Below are positions 51,671 to 60,587 of a stretch of 64,000 nucleotides of DNA, in pieces. The stretch comes from Nostoc linckia NIES-25 (GTDB lineage: Bacteria; Cyanobacteriota; Cyanobacteriia; Cyanobacteriales; Nostocaceae), in the NCBI RefSeq assembly GCF_002368035.1, contig NZ_AP018222.1:1247107-1311106 (forward strand), written 5' to 3'. Made by a program: the position numbers and the translations under genes. A model generated the notes under the pieces. The model did not search any database. It was not told the DNA's origin and saw only the letters and a list, made by a program, of their open reading frames with translations. Every line of letters starts with the position of its first letter. Within the stretch, counting starts at the first letter, position 1.

Positions 51671-51943
51671 TTTTTAGCTTTTGCTCAAGATTACAGATTA
51701 TGAGGCATGATTAAGAGAGGATAGCTAGTTTTTACCTCATTGTTTTAATACAGCTTAACTGAAATCTTCTGAGTGATGTTTTGTACCAGCTGATTATTAT
51801 CCTGAGAAAGTTTTGTTTTATCTATACCTCTAAAGATATTAATTTTTATTGGATCAAAAGTTAAAAAACTATTGATTTTTTGAACTAGAACTTCTATAAT
51901 TACGACGGATTTTGTAGCTATCACTACAATCTATAGCTTGAAA

Positions 51944-51961
51944 GAGGAGGACAATAGGTTG
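51944..51961 (+). promoter_or_regulatory. strong Shine-Dalgarno setting a TTG start
   Basis: GAGGAGG (51944-51950) lies 8 bases before TTG 51959, while an in-frame TTG at 51938 lies upstream of it. The spacing makes 51959 the start of the DUF3155 gene. Confidence 0.8.
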
Positions 51962-52276
51962 GCAAGGAGACGCAAAAGAAAAAGTCGTCGTCGTCAGGAA
52001 GGACGGCGCATTCTGGAACATGTGCCTCAATATAGCATCGAGAGTGGTGAAGAAAAACCTGTGACAGCAGCGAGAAGATTCATTCAAGCTGAAGGTATTT
52101 TGCCACCGGCACTTCTACTCGTAAAGCGAAACGAACACACCACAGACCGTTATTTCTGGGCAGAAAAGGGACTGTTTGGCGCTCAATACGTAGAGGAAAA
52201 CCATTTCTTGTTTCCCAGCCTGAGGACTTTAGAGGCTCCTACAGGTCAAGAAACCCTTGCTTTGACTGCTCGATAA
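51959..52276 (+). CDS. DUF3155 protein
   Basis: A 105-residue protein starting at TTG 51959, fixed by a perfect-spaced GAGGAGG. The initiator is followed by ARRRKRKSRRRQEGRRILEH, the basic N-terminus typical of DUF3155, and then VPQYSIESGEEKPVTAAR and RNEHTTDRYFWAEKGLFGAQ. The family is restricted to cyanobacteria and close relatives and has no assigned function. The Arg/Lys-rich start suggests nucleic-acid contact (inference). Confidence 0.85.
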   Translation: MARRRKRKSRRRQEGRRILEHVPQYSIESGEEKPVTAARRFIQAEGILPPALLLVKRNEHTTDRYFWAEKGLFGAQYVEENHFLFPSLRTLEAPTGQETLALTAR

Positions 52277-52723
52277 GAAATTGGTCATCTCACGCATTGA
52301 ATGTGGCCCCTGACTATTAATTAACTGGCAAAATTGCTAAGTTTATGCAAAATTTAATTTTTTTTTAGTTTGTAGGTGATTTGCCAGTCAACCTATTCTG
52401 GGCATTTGAAAAGTCAATATGTGTCAAACCACGCTAGTTTGCATGGTTTGGTACTTGTTTAAAAGATGTACACAGGAGCGGATATAGAGCCAAGCGCATC
52501 CGAAAGCGCTAGTGAAGTTGCGTTCTTATCCAAATAGATTGGAAGATAAGCTCTGTCAAAGAATTCAAATAAATTCAAATTTTTACCCGCAACACAAGTT
52601 ATGGATAAAATTGGCAAAGCAGCAGTCTTGATTTACTCCTTACCACTTTTCATTGCCTCAAGAGTAGGTCAGGTCAGAAAGGGAACACCTCATAAGTTAA
52701 GAGATGGTCATAAAAACCAACAA
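52277..52723. other. 450-base spacer with possible RNA structure
   Basis: No protein gene. Between 52440 and 52560 several small stems can form (AGCGC/GCGCT at 52493-52510; CTTATCCAA against TTGGAAGATAAG at 52525-52550). This may be a structured RNA or the 3' region of the DUF3155 transcript. Confidence 0.35.
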
Positions 52724-53254
52724 TTATTCACCAGCCTTTAACTGTAGAGTCCTCCGTAACTCAGTGAGTTCATCTCGATGGGCAACTACAGTAACCTTGC
52801 TTGAGGGGGTTTGTTCGCTCTGAGTTGTTTCTACTTTGAGCAACACCTTCTCAAGTCTTCCAGATTTTTTCCAATAAAAAACACCACTCAAAGGTGACAG
52901 CAGCACCAGAGCTAGAATAAACCTACTCAGGTTAGGAAAAAGTAGGTATACCACTAGTGACAGACAAACTATACCAGTAGCTGCCAGTAGGGTGAGAAAT
53001 ATAGCTAAAAACCAGCTAGGACGAACATTACCTTCAAAAGTCACTTGGTTTTGTTCTCGGTCTACCGCTGCCACTCGGTAAGACCGCGATCGAAAATACT
53101 CTCTTAATTGAGACATGAAAGCTGCTTCGTCTTGTTCGGATACTAAGTGCGCTGTCTCTGTACGGTCTTTAGTCGAAGCACGAATAAAGAAAAACAGCCC
53201 AACCGATAACAACAAGGTTAGCAGCAAGGTAGATGGCAGAATAGGAGTATCCAT
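52724..53254 (-). CDS. CCB2/CCB4-type cofactor assembly of complex C protein
   Basis: A 176-residue membrane protein with an N-terminal helix (ILPSTLLLTLLLSVGLFFFIR) and a second hydrophobic pair (about 80-128). Conserved blocks include FIRASTKDRTE, FRSRSYRVAAVD, QVTFEGNVRPSWFLAIFLTL and GVFYWKKSGR. This is the CCB2/CCB4 (DUF2930) pattern; these proteins help attach heme c' to cytochrome b6 in thylakoids. It is downstream of the PadR gene on the same strand with a 52-base gap, so they may share a transcript. Recognition is from the family pattern, without alignment. Confidence 0.75.
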   Translation of the reverse strand: MDTPILPSTLLLTLLLSVGLFFFIRASTKDRTETAHLVSEQDEAAFMSQLREYFRSRSYRVAAVDREQNQVTFEGNVRPSWFLAIFLTLLAATGIVCLSLVVYLLFPNLSRFILALVLLSPLSGVFYWKKSGRLEKVLLKVETTQSEQTPSSKVTVVAHRDELTELRRTLQLKAGE

Positions 53255-53306
53255 AACTAATTGTTATTGTTTGACTGGAGGAGACTTATTCATTATCAAT
53301 GATTCG

Positions 53307-53654
53307 TTACTTTATTCGCCCGTTGATGTAGTCTTGCCAAAGAAAAGCTAAATTCTCCGCTTGAACTTGCCATTCTGGAGAAACTTGGTACATCCGCCTG
53401 GGGCGTCCCCGTCCTTCGAGTTTTTTCCAATATCCATTAATTGCCCTTTCGTCTTCCAGAAACTTGATTGCACTGTAAAGTACAGTATCCGAAAGCCGAT
53501 AGGTAGGATATTCAGTTTCTAATCGTTGAATTAACTCGGTGCCGTAGGATTCACCTTCTAACAAAATAGACAGTATGTAACAAACTGCTAATTCCTGACA
53601 AAGGTAGGTTGGCGGAGGATTTTCAAAGAATTGATATATATCCTCAAGTTTCAT
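53307..53654 (-). CDS. PadR-family transcriptional regulator
   Basis: A 115-residue winged-helix regulator: LCQELAVCYILSILLEGESYG, LIQRLETEYPTYRLSDTVLY (recognition helix region) and GYWKKLEGRGRPRRMYQVSP with the beta-wing typical of PadR. PadR proteins repress nearby genes and respond to small ligands. It precedes the CCB-like gene, which it may regulate. The C-terminal dimer helix is short. Confidence 0.88.
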   Translation of the reverse strand: MKLEDIYQFFENPPPTYLCQELAVCYILSILLEGESYGTELIQRLETEYPTYRLSDTVLYSAIKFLEDERAINGYWKKLEGRGRPRRMYQVSPEWQVQAENLAFLWQDYINGRIK

Positions 53655-54409
53655 GGTTAGGGAATGGCTAAAAAAATGCCTTAGGGTAAGGTCTACAATC
53701 CTCGTAGTCAGTATATACTGCTACTCTTAAATGAGTAATATATAAAGCTACTTAAGCTAGATTTCCAAAGCGAAAACACCAAATAATTACCCACGTCTTT
53801 AAAGTTGTGGGAATAGTTCGCGAGTTTCAGGGTACAAGATAGTATGCTCCGACCCAAGCTAAATCAGGTATGGTGAGGAGGGAACAGACAGTGGGGAAGT
53901 CACTGTTTTGGTGTTAAGCGATGCCGAGTTTATTAGAACTGCTTAAGCAATAAGATGCCATCGAAGAAATTTTACAGGTAAAATGCTATTTTGTCTGTAG
54001 AACTTAATAAACACTTTTTTTTACAGTGATTTTCCCAATGCAAATTTTAAAAACTTCAGCTAGAGGATATGTCTAAGTTCAAACTCCTAAATTTGTAAAC
54101 ACACCTGGGTAGTAACTATTAATAATTTTTTAGGCTTGAGATCCTCTTGTGGTATCTGGTAAATGTGATAGTAAATTCCTTAAAAAAAATGGGGCATTGG
54201 GTATTGGGCATTGGGCATAGGAATGGGGAAAGGGAAAGGGGTATGGTTCGACAAGCTCACCAACCGGGGGAAAGGGGAAAGATTAAATTTATTCCTTTTC
54301 CCTTTAACCTTTTCCCATGCTCCCTGCTCCCCTGCTCCTTCATCTCCCTACTTTCCCATTTCCTATTCCCTGCCTTCTTTAAAAGCACCTAGCACATTGG
54401 TGATTTAGT
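53655..54409. other. 750-base spacer with hairpins and a dispersed repeat
   Basis: A hairpin at 53790-53811 (CCCAC/GTGGG around TCTTTAAAG) and a stem ACAGTG/CACTGT followed by TTTT at 53888-53909 suggest remnants of a small RNA or insertion-sequence end. The dispersed repeat 54218-54320 follows. No protein gene supported. Confidence 0.45.
54218..54320. repeat. dispersed GGGAAAAGG repeat, long form
   Basis: Nearly identical to 38668-38772 including the GGTTCGACAAGCTCACC segment. It is preceded by TTGGGCA heptamers and followed by TGCTCCC/CCCTGCT heptamers. It lies just upstream of the DUF3611 gene. Confidence 0.75.
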
Positions 54410-54988
54410 ATGTCACAAACTCCTGATGCCCCATCGTCTTCCTCTAATCTCCGGGCAATTGCCCAAACCTTTCGCCTTGCAGGTTGGATTAGCTTTTGGA
54501 TTCAGCTAGTACTAGGTGTTGTTTCTGGCATAATTGTGCTGCTGTTCGGAATCTTTAATCAAAGATCTGGCAGTCCTAGTAATAATCCTGGGACTGGCTT
54601 TGGCGTATTTTTAGCCGTTTGCGGATTGGTGATTTTAGGTGTGGGGATTTACTTAGCTTACCGTTACACCAGAATTGGTAGGCAACTGGAATCGTCTAAT
54701 CCCAGCAACCGCCCTCGGAAAAGCGAGAGTGTGCAAATATTACGCTTAGGACTGTGGGTGAATTTAGGCGGAACGCTGGTCACTCTTTTGGGGGCGCAGG
54801 CGATAGTTGGTACGCTGGTGGCAAGATCTATATCTCCCCAAGCGATAACTACCCAATTTTTTGATCCAACTCGAATTATTAGCGGTCTAGATATGCTTGT
54901 TGTGCAGGCAAACACTAACACTGTCTCAGCCCACTTTGCAGGTCTTGTGGCGTCCCTTTGGCTACTTAATCGCATCAACAAACCGTGA
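54410..54988 (+). CDS. DUF3611 membrane protein
   Basis: A 192-residue protein with about four membrane helices: WISFWIQLVLGVVSGIIVLL, GVFLAVCGLVILGVGIYLAY, LGLWVNLGGTLVTLLGAQAI and the C-terminal HFAGLVASLWLLNRI. The N-terminal NLRAIAQTFRLAGWISFWIQ is the family hallmark. DUF3611 occurs in cyanobacteria and plants and is of unknown function. It appears to be a single gene with repeats on its upstream side. Confidence 0.85.
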   Translation: MSQTPDAPSSSSNLRAIAQTFRLAGWISFWIQLVLGVVSGIIVLLFGIFNQRSGSPSNNPGTGFGVFLAVCGLVILGVGIYLAYRYTRIGRQLESSNPSNRPRKSESVQILRLGLWVNLGGTLVTLLGAQAIVGTLVARSISPQAITTQFFDPTRIISGLDMLVVQANTNTVSAHFAGLVASLWLLNRINKP

Positions 54989-55234
54989 ACGAGGCGAGTT
55001 AAGACCAAAAATTAAGCTAAAAATCTATACTTCTGTTTACTAATTTTCTGTATGAGTTTCTCCCGTTCTTAGGAGGTTACATACCAAATAATTCAAATGT
55101 GTTCGTAGTGCTTTTCCGAAATTTTCAAAATACAACGTGAAGACTAACACCAGTTGCTCATATTAACATCCACCTAAAAGGTGATATCTGAACTGCGATC
55201 GGATGAAATTAATCTGGATTGGAAGTCTTGCACT

Positions 55235-55435
55235 ATGAAAAAATTAGAGATTTGGAAATTTGGCATACAAGTATTTTTTAGTACCCTAATGATTGGATTG
55301 TGTAGTTCCTTAATATTTATGGAGCGCCAGAATAGCCAAAACCAGGCAGTGTACTGGAGTGGTTTATCGGGTGTACTCGCCTACTGGCTACCTTCACCTG
55401 CCAGTGCTGGGGAGTCTAGAAAATCAGAAGATTAA
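55235..55435 (+). CDS. small cyanobacterial membrane protein
   Basis: 66 residues from ATG 55235 (MKKLEIWKFGIQVFFSTLMI); the longer frame from 55181 adds sequence without features. One hydrophobic helix (about 8-28) is followed by NQAVYWSGLSGVLAYWLPSP and a short charged tail. The same layout occurs in small conserved hypothetical proteins of cyanobacteria. No function is known to me. A terminator hairpin follows. Confidence 0.6.
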   Translation: MKKLEIWKFGIQVFFSTLMIGLCSSLIFMERQNSQNQAVYWSGLSGVLAYWLPSPASAGESRKSED

Positions 55436-55473
55436 CCTAATTTTGGATTTAAGATTTTGGATTTAAATTTTTA

Positions 55474-55506
55474 TTGCCCTGGCAAGATTGGCAGGGCAAA
55501 ATTTTT
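55474..55506 (+). terminator. intrinsic terminator
   Basis: TTGCCCTG-10 bases-CAGGGCAA followed by AATTTTTATG. It lies 38 bases after the small membrane protein gene. Confidence 0.7.
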
Positions 55507-55595
55507 ATGTTTGCTTTTCTGCTCATGGCAAGGCAAAATCAGTATATGCTGGGGTGTTGGCATGAAGATAATAGGCTAAAAACTGAGAAAAATCT

Positions 55596-56876
55596 GTGCT
55601 GGATATCAAGCAAATACGGGAAAATCCGCAATTAGTTCAAGATCGATTGAACAGTCGTAGTGGTAAATACGACATTGAACCGATATTACAGTTAGACCGA
55701 CAACAACGGGAATTAGAAGGGACACGCAGTCAACTCCAAGCCCGTAGCAACGAAATTGGTAAAATTGTCGGGCAAAAGCTCAAGTCTGGTATCAATGCTC
55801 AAGACCCAGAAATTCAAGCTTTGCGGGATGAAGGTAACTCTGTCAAAGCTAAATTGAGCGAACTAGAACCCCAGGAAAAAGACCTCAAAGCTGAAATTGC
55901 CCAGCTTGTTTTAGCACTTCCCAACTTACCAAGCGACTCTACACCCATTGGCAAGAGTGAAGAAGATAACGTAGAAGTGCGGCGTTGGGGTGATGAGTAT
56001 CTTCCCCAAAACCCGGATATTCTGCCTCATTGGGAAATAGCTGAAAAGCTAGGTATTCTCAATGTTGAGCGAGCTGTGAAAGTTGCTCAAAGCCGCTTTG
56101 TGACATTGATCGGTGCTGGTGCAGCACTGGAAAGAGCATTAATTCAATTTATGCTGGGCGTCCATACCCAAGCTGGGTATGTGGAGATTAGTCCACCGCT
56201 ATTGGTGAATACCAACTCATTGACGGCGACTGGTCAGTTACCTAAGTTTGCTGAAGAAAGCTTTAAGTGCGCTGATGACGACTTATGGCTGATTCCTACA
56301 GCCGAAGTTCCAGTTACTAACCTCTATCGGGGCGAAATTCTCTCCGCTGAAGATTTGCCTATCTACCACTGTGCTTATACCCCTTGTTTTCGTCGGGAAG
56401 CTGGTAGTTATGGGCGCGATATGCGGGGTTTAATTCGCCTGCACCAATTCAACAAAGTGGAACTGGTGAAATTTGTCGAACCCAGCAGTTCTTTTGATGA
56501 ACTAGAAAAATTAGTGGGGAGTGCAGAATCAATTTTACAGGCTTTGCAGTTGCCTTATCGAGTGATGAATCTCAGTAGTGGAGATTTGGGATTTGCTTCT
56601 GCTAAAACATACGATTTAGAGGTTTGGTTGCCTTCTTCTGGCAAGTACCGCGAAATTTCCAGCTGCTCTAATACTGTAGACTTTCAGGCGCGACGGGCTG
56701 ATATTCGTTTCAAAGAGGCGGGGAAGAAAGGCACCCAGTTTGTGCATACTCTCAACGGTTCGGGGTTAGCAGTGGGACGAACGATGGCAGCAATTTTGGA
56801 GAATTATCAACAACCTGACGGAACAGTGAGGATACCAGAAGCGCTGCAACCGTACTTGGGGAGGGAAGTGCTGTAA
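55596..56876 (+). CDS. serS: seryl-tRNA synthetase
   Basis: A 426-residue class II synthetase starting at GTG 55596 (read MLDIKQIRENPQLVQDRL). The N-terminal antiparallel coiled coil (about 30-105) grips the tRNA-Ser variable arm. The catalytic core shows GYVEISPPLLVN (motif 1), FRREAGSYGRDMRGLIRLHQ (motif 2) and GSGLAVGRTMAAILENYQ (motif 3). Serine-binding residues lie in LIPTAEVPVTN. The product is Ser-tRNA(Ser). Length is normal. It is followed by a dispersed repeat and the site-2 protease gene. Confidence 0.97.
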   Translation: MLDIKQIRENPQLVQDRLNSRSGKYDIEPILQLDRQQRELEGTRSQLQARSNEIGKIVGQKLKSGINAQDPEIQALRDEGNSVKAKLSELEPQEKDLKAEIAQLVLALPNLPSDSTPIGKSEEDNVEVRRWGDEYLPQNPDILPHWEIAEKLGILNVERAVKVAQSRFVTLIGAGAALERALIQFMLGVHTQAGYVEISPPLLVNTNSLTATGQLPKFAEESFKCADDDLWLIPTAEVPVTNLYRGEILSAEDLPIYHCAYTPCFRREAGSYGRDMRGLIRLHQFNKVELVKFVEPSSSFDELEKLVGSAESILQALQLPYRVMNLSSGDLGFASAKTYDLEVWLPSSGKYREISSCSNTVDFQARRADIRFKEAGKKGTQFVHTLNGSGLAVGRTMAAILENYQQPDGTVRIPEALQPYLGREVL

Positions 56877-56880
56877 TTGG

Positions 56881-56963
56881 GTATGGGGAAAGGGAAAGGG
56901 GTAAAGGGAAAAGGGGAGAGATTAAATTTATTCCTTTTCCCTTTAACCTTTAACCTTTTCCCC
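56881..56963. repeat. dispersed GGGAAAAGG palindromic repeat after serS
   Basis: GGGGAAAGGGAAAGGGG arm, GAGATTAAATTTATTCC centre, pyrimidine-rich arm. A CTCTACGAGAGGCTGCGCC repeat and CCTATGC/CCAATGC heptamers follow up to about 57060. Confidence 0.7.
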
Positions 56964-57109
56964 TGCCTCAAGAGCCTCCCCCGATCCCCATACGCCATAC
57001 TTCTCTACGAGAGGCTGCGCCAACGGCTGCGCTCAGTACAAGTGCCCTATGCCCAATGCCCAATTAGAATGGAGATAACCATAGCTTAATATCTTCACTA
57101 ATTTGCTTT

Positions 57110-58210
57110 ATGTCAGTTTTAGCAGCGATCGCAGTCTTGGCTGTTCTGATCTTGGTACACGAGTTGGGACATTTTGTTGCAGCACGTTCTCAAGGTATTC
57201 TCGTTAACCGTTTTTCTTTGGGTTTTGGCCCAGTTCTTTTTAAGTATCAAGGATCGCAAACTGAATATGCTGTCCGCGCTTTTCCCTTGGGTGGCTTTGT
57301 GGGCTTCCCGGATGATGACCCCGATAGCGATGTTCCACCCAATGACCCGAATCTGCTGCGTAACCGTCCAATTTTAGACCGGGCGATCGTCATCAGTGCT
57401 GGAGTGATAGCAAATTTAATATTTGCCTACTTAGTACTGGCTCTGCAATTGGGTATTGTGGGTATTCCTGAGAAATTAAACTACAAAGCTGGTGTCATCG
57501 TACAGCCTGTTAATCAAGAATCCATTGCCTACCAAGCAGGAGTTAGAGAAGGAGATATTATTCTGGCTGTCAACGGTCAAGAACTTCCCGCTTCTGATAA
57601 ATCAACTGCTTTGCTGACAAAAGAAATTCAAACTCATCCCAATCAGCAAATCGAACTCAAAATTCAGCGCGAAAACCAACAACAATCGCTGAAATTAACA
57701 CCAAAACTAGGAGCAGATGGCAAAGGTGTAGTAGGTGTGGCACTTAGCCCAAATGCTACAGCAGTTTATCGTCGTCCTAATAGTCCTTTTGAAATTTTTG
57801 GCATTGCTGCTAACAGGTTTCAACAATTATTTGTGGGAACACTCAGCGGTTTTGGCCAGTTAATTACTAATTTTCAACAAACTGTAGGACAAGTTTCTGG
57901 CCCAGTTAATATTGTTAAAATCGGGGCACAATTAGCTGCTGACAATAGCACAAATTTGTTATCTTTTGCGGCAATTATTAGCATTAATTTGGCGATTATT
58001 AACATTTTGCCTTTACCTGCTTTGGATGGCGGACAACTCGCTTTTCTGCTAATTGAAGGCCTGCGCGGTAGACCTGTGCCTGCTCGGATTCAAGAAGGTG
58101 TAATGCAAACAGGTTTGGTGCTACTCTTAGGACTAGGGATTTTTCTGATAGTGAAAGAAACTACCCAATTAACTAGTCAATTAGAGTGGGTACAAAAGTT
58201 ACTCCAGTAG
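57110..58210 (+). CDS. rseP: site-2 membrane metalloprotease (RseP-like)
   Basis: A 366-residue M50-family protease. The zinc motif HELGHFVAARSQG lies in the first helix (about 17-29). One PDZ domain follows (about 125-205: AGVREGDIILAVNGQELP, HPNQQIELKIQRE), and the second active-site motif is NILPLPALDGGQLAFLLIEG. It cleaves membrane proteins within the bilayer. In cyanobacteria such enzymes act on anti-sigma factors or signal peptides, but the substrate here is unknown. It contains one PDZ domain, fewer than E. coli RseP, as in other cyanobacteria. nth follows within 20 bases. Confidence 0.93.
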   Translation: MSVLAAIAVLAVLILVHELGHFVAARSQGILVNRFSLGFGPVLFKYQGSQTEYAVRAFPLGGFVGFPDDDPDSDVPPNDPNLLRNRPILDRAIVISAGVIANLIFAYLVLALQLGIVGIPEKLNYKAGVIVQPVNQESIAYQAGVREGDIILAVNGQELPASDKSTALLTKEIQTHPNQQIELKIQRENQQQSLKLTPKLGADGKGVVGVALSPNATAVYRRPNSPFEIFGIAANRFQQLFVGTLSGFGQLITNFQQTVGQVSGPVNIVKIGAQLAADNSTNLLSFAAIISINLAIINILPLPALDGGQLAFLLIEGLRGRPVPARIQEGVMQTGLVLLLGLGIFLIVKETTQLTSQLEWVQKLLQ

Positions 58211-58228
58211 AAAGTAGGGAGTGGAGAA

Positions 58229-58906
58229 TTGGCAGTGGGGAGTAGGGAAAAGAAAGTTTTATCTTTAAAGCAACGGGCGGTAGAAATTCTCTCTCGCCTG
58301 AAGCATCTTTATCCAGATGCGACTTGCTCTTTGAACTACTCAACACCAGTACAATTGTTGGTGGCAACGATTCTCTCGGCTCAGTGTACTGATGAGCGAG
58401 TAAATAAAGTAACGCCAGCATTATTTAGTCGGTTTCCTGATGCTGAGAGTTTAGCGATCGCCGACTTAGATGAGTTAGAAAATTTGGTGCGTTCCACAGG
58501 ATTTTATCGCAATAAAGCCAAGAATATTCAAGGCGCCTGTCGAATGATTGTCACCGAGTTTAACTCTATTGTTCCCAACCAAATGGAACACTTGTTAAAA
58601 CTTCCAGGCGTAGCGCGGAAAACAGCAAATGTAGTCCTCGCTCACGCTTATGGCATTAATGCTGGCGTGACGGTAGATACTCACGTTAGCCGCCTCAGTC
58701 AACGTTTGAGTTTAACTGAGCATACAGACCCCATCCGCATTGAAAAAGATTTGATGCTTTTATTGCCGCAACCAGATTGGGAAAATTGGTCAATTCGACT
58801 GATTTATCACGGTCGTGCTATTTGTAAAGCCCGTTCTCCCGTCTGCGTTGCTTGTGATCTTGCGGATTTATGTCCTTCTGCAAATAAGCCAACGGTCGTA
58901 GGGTAG
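58229..58906 (+). CDS. nth: endonuclease III (DNA glycosylase/AP lyase)
   Basis: About 220 residues. The helix-hairpin-helix LPGVARKTANVVLAHAYG carries the catalytic Lys; the catalytic Asp is in VTVDTHVSRLSQRL. The C-terminal CKARSPVCVACDLADLC fits the four-cysteine 4Fe-4S cluster. It removes oxidised pyrimidines and cuts the abasic site. The exact start is uncertain: TTG 58229 and GTG 58235 are in frame, and the first about 8 codons are heptamer-repeat DNA. It follows the protease gene closely and is probably co-transcribed. Confidence 0.94.
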   Translation: MAVGSREKKVLSLKQRAVEILSRLKHLYPDATCSLNYSTPVQLLVATILSAQCTDERVNKVTPALFSRFPDAESLAIADLDELENLVRSTGFYRNKAKNIQGACRMIVTEFNSIVPNQMEHLLKLPGVARKTANVVLAHAYGINAGVTVDTHVSRLSQRLSLTEHTDPIRIEKDLMLLLPQPDWENWSIRLIYHGRAICKARSPVCVACDLADLCPSANKPTVVG

Positions 58907-59131
58907 TGTTGGTCAAGAAGAGGACGCAAAAAGGGAAAGACGCGGGGACGTAAAGAAAAATCTTCTTTGTGCCCGCGTCTTCTTTCGCGTGCCATGTCCC
59001 CATGTTCCCGCGTCCTTTTCGGTGTTTATGAATTTAAATTTGACAGACTAGTGGGGAACACAAGTAATCTAGAATTGAAAAGAAGACTGTAGAATGGAAA
59101 ATGCTGTCTTTAAATGTAAGTTAGAGAGTAT

Positions 59132-59434
59132 ATGGCAAAAAAGAGCATGATTGAGCGCGAGAAAAAACGCGCCAGATTGGTAGAAAAATATGCCCAGAAG
59201 CGGGAAGCTCTGTTGGAAGAGTTCAGAACTACAGAATCTCCCCTTGATAAGCTAGAAATCCATCGGCAAATTCAACAGCTACCACGGAACAGTGCGCCCA
59301 ACCGCCGCCGTAACCGTTGTTGGTTGACTGGTCGTTCTAGAGGTGTTTACCGCGATTTTGGGTTATCTCGGAATGTGCTGCGGGAATGGGCGCATGAAGG
59401 CCTTTTGCCTGGAGTAGTTAAGTCTAGCTGGTAA
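59132..59434 (+). CDS. rpsN: 30S ribosomal protein S14
   Basis: A 100-residue zinc-independent S14: AKKSMIEREKKRARLVEKYA at the start and LPRNSAPNRRRNRCWLTGRS then GVYRDFGLSRNVLREWAHEG at the end. It belongs to the long (non-CxxC) type usual in cyanobacteria. It stands outside the main ribosomal operon, as in other cyanobacteria. Confidence 0.97.
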   Translation: MAKKSMIEREKKRARLVEKYAQKREALLEEFRTTESPLDKLEIHRQIQQLPRNSAPNRRRNRCWLTGRSRGVYRDFGLSRNVLREWAHEGLLPGVVKSSW

Positions 59435-59512
59435 AAAGTTATGAGTTATGAGTGATGAGTGATGAATAAACACAAGCTTAACTCCTAACTTTTAACTCCT
59501 AACTGGCAATTG

Positions 59513-59842
59513 TTATTGACCGCAACACTTATCAATTCCCAGACTTTCTAAGAGTAGATCGCTAACGGCGTTGGCGATCGCAAACTCTCCATAAAAGCTA
59601 TTGGAAAAATCATACGACTGCATCTCTGTGACAATGGCAATTACCAGAGAACCAAGGTCGTTTTCTCCTTCCATGCGTTGACGCACAAAAATCTGTGCGG
59701 CTCGTTGAGCAATCTTTTGGTTAACTGCTTCGGGGATAAATTCTGTATCTAGCCACCGCAGTAGACGTTCTCGCAACCATTCACCTTCGAGTTGCGGATT
59801 TTCCGGACGTGGTAGGGTAATTGCTGGAATTGGTTCAGTCAT
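59513..59842 (-). CDS. conserved hypothetical protein
   Basis: 109 residues from the second Met (MTEPIPAITLPRPENPQLEG). A helical protein with WLRERLLRWLDTEFIPEAVN, KIAQRAAQIFVRQRMEGEND and AIANAVSDLLLESLG, ending CCGQ. No motif indicates an activity. The pattern resembles small cyanobacterial proteins of unknown function. It is divergent from aat with about 86 bases between start codons. Confidence 0.65.
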   Translation of the reverse strand: MTEPIPAITLPRPENPQLEGEWLRERLLRWLDTEFIPEAVNQKIAQRAAQIFVRQRMEGENDLGSLVIAIVTEMQSYDFSNSFYGEFAIANAVSDLLLESLGIDKCCGQ

Positions 59843-59928
59843 ATTTTTTATACGCAAAGGGGATTACAAGGGAACGCAGAGAATGATTGTTAGTATCAAA
59901 TTGCGTTCTTTTTGTATTTTTTATATTT

Positions 59929-60504
59929 ATGCAATATGATATCGCTGCTATTGTTCAAGGTTATGCTCAAGGCTATTTTCTCATGGCTGATGATAGCGAT
60001 CGCCTGAGTTGGTACGGAAGTCGCGATCGGACTTTCATTCCCTTAGATGAGAGGTTTCGTTACCCCAAGTCTTTGCAGCGCATTCTCAATCAAGAACGTT
60101 TTAGTGTGGCGGTTAATCGAGATTTTCAAGCTGTGGTGGCTGGCTGTGCTAACCGCGAAGTAACTTGGATTTCACCAGAATTGCAAGATATTTACTGGCT
60201 ACTTTACCAGACTGGTTATGCTTATAGTTTTGAAACTTGGCAAGGCGACGAACTAGCTGGGGGAATTTTGGGAATTGTGATTGGTGGTGCTTTCATTGGC
60301 GAGTCAATGTTTTACCGCATTCCCGATGGTTCAAAGGTAGCGATGGTTAAGCTGGTAGAAAGATTGCGCCAGAATAAATTTGTCTTTTTTGATGCCCAAA
60401 TGATGAATCCACACTTAGAAAGGTTTGGGGCTTATCGGGTTGGGGATGAAGAATATCAAGGTTTACTTCAGAAAGCACTACACCGTCGTTGTTACTTGGT
60501 ATAA
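59929..60504 (+). CDS. aat: leucyl/phenylalanyl-tRNA-protein transferase
   Basis: 191 residues from ATG 59929 (MQYDIAAIVQGYAQGYFLMA). Conserved parts: LSWYGSRDRTFIPLDERFRY, the FQAVVAGCANREVTWISPEL block, GYAYSFETWQGDELAGGILG and GGAFIGESMFYR. It transfers Leu or Phe from tRNA to proteins with N-terminal Arg/Lys, marking them for ClpS-ClpAP (N-degron pathway). Slightly shorter than the E. coli enzyme, as in other cyanobacteria. Confidence 0.93.
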   Translation: MQYDIAAIVQGYAQGYFLMADDSDRLSWYGSRDRTFIPLDERFRYPKSLQRILNQERFSVAVNRDFQAVVAGCANREVTWISPELQDIYWLLYQTGYAYSFETWQGDELAGGILGIVIGGAFIGESMFYRIPDGSKVAMVKLVERLRQNKFVFFDAQMMNPHLERFGAYRVGDEEYQGLLQKALHRRCYLV

Positions 60505-60587
60505 AGAATGGCAATCCTATTAAAATAGTTTTTATATATTGTGTAAAAATCAAAAATAATACTATAGCTTTTCTATACTTTTGTTTT

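Noticed and set aside
54147..54408. Overlapping 65- and 81-codon ORFs upstream of the DUF3611 gene
   Set aside because: They translate the dispersed GGGAAAAGG repeat; the same peptide appears at 38635-38844.
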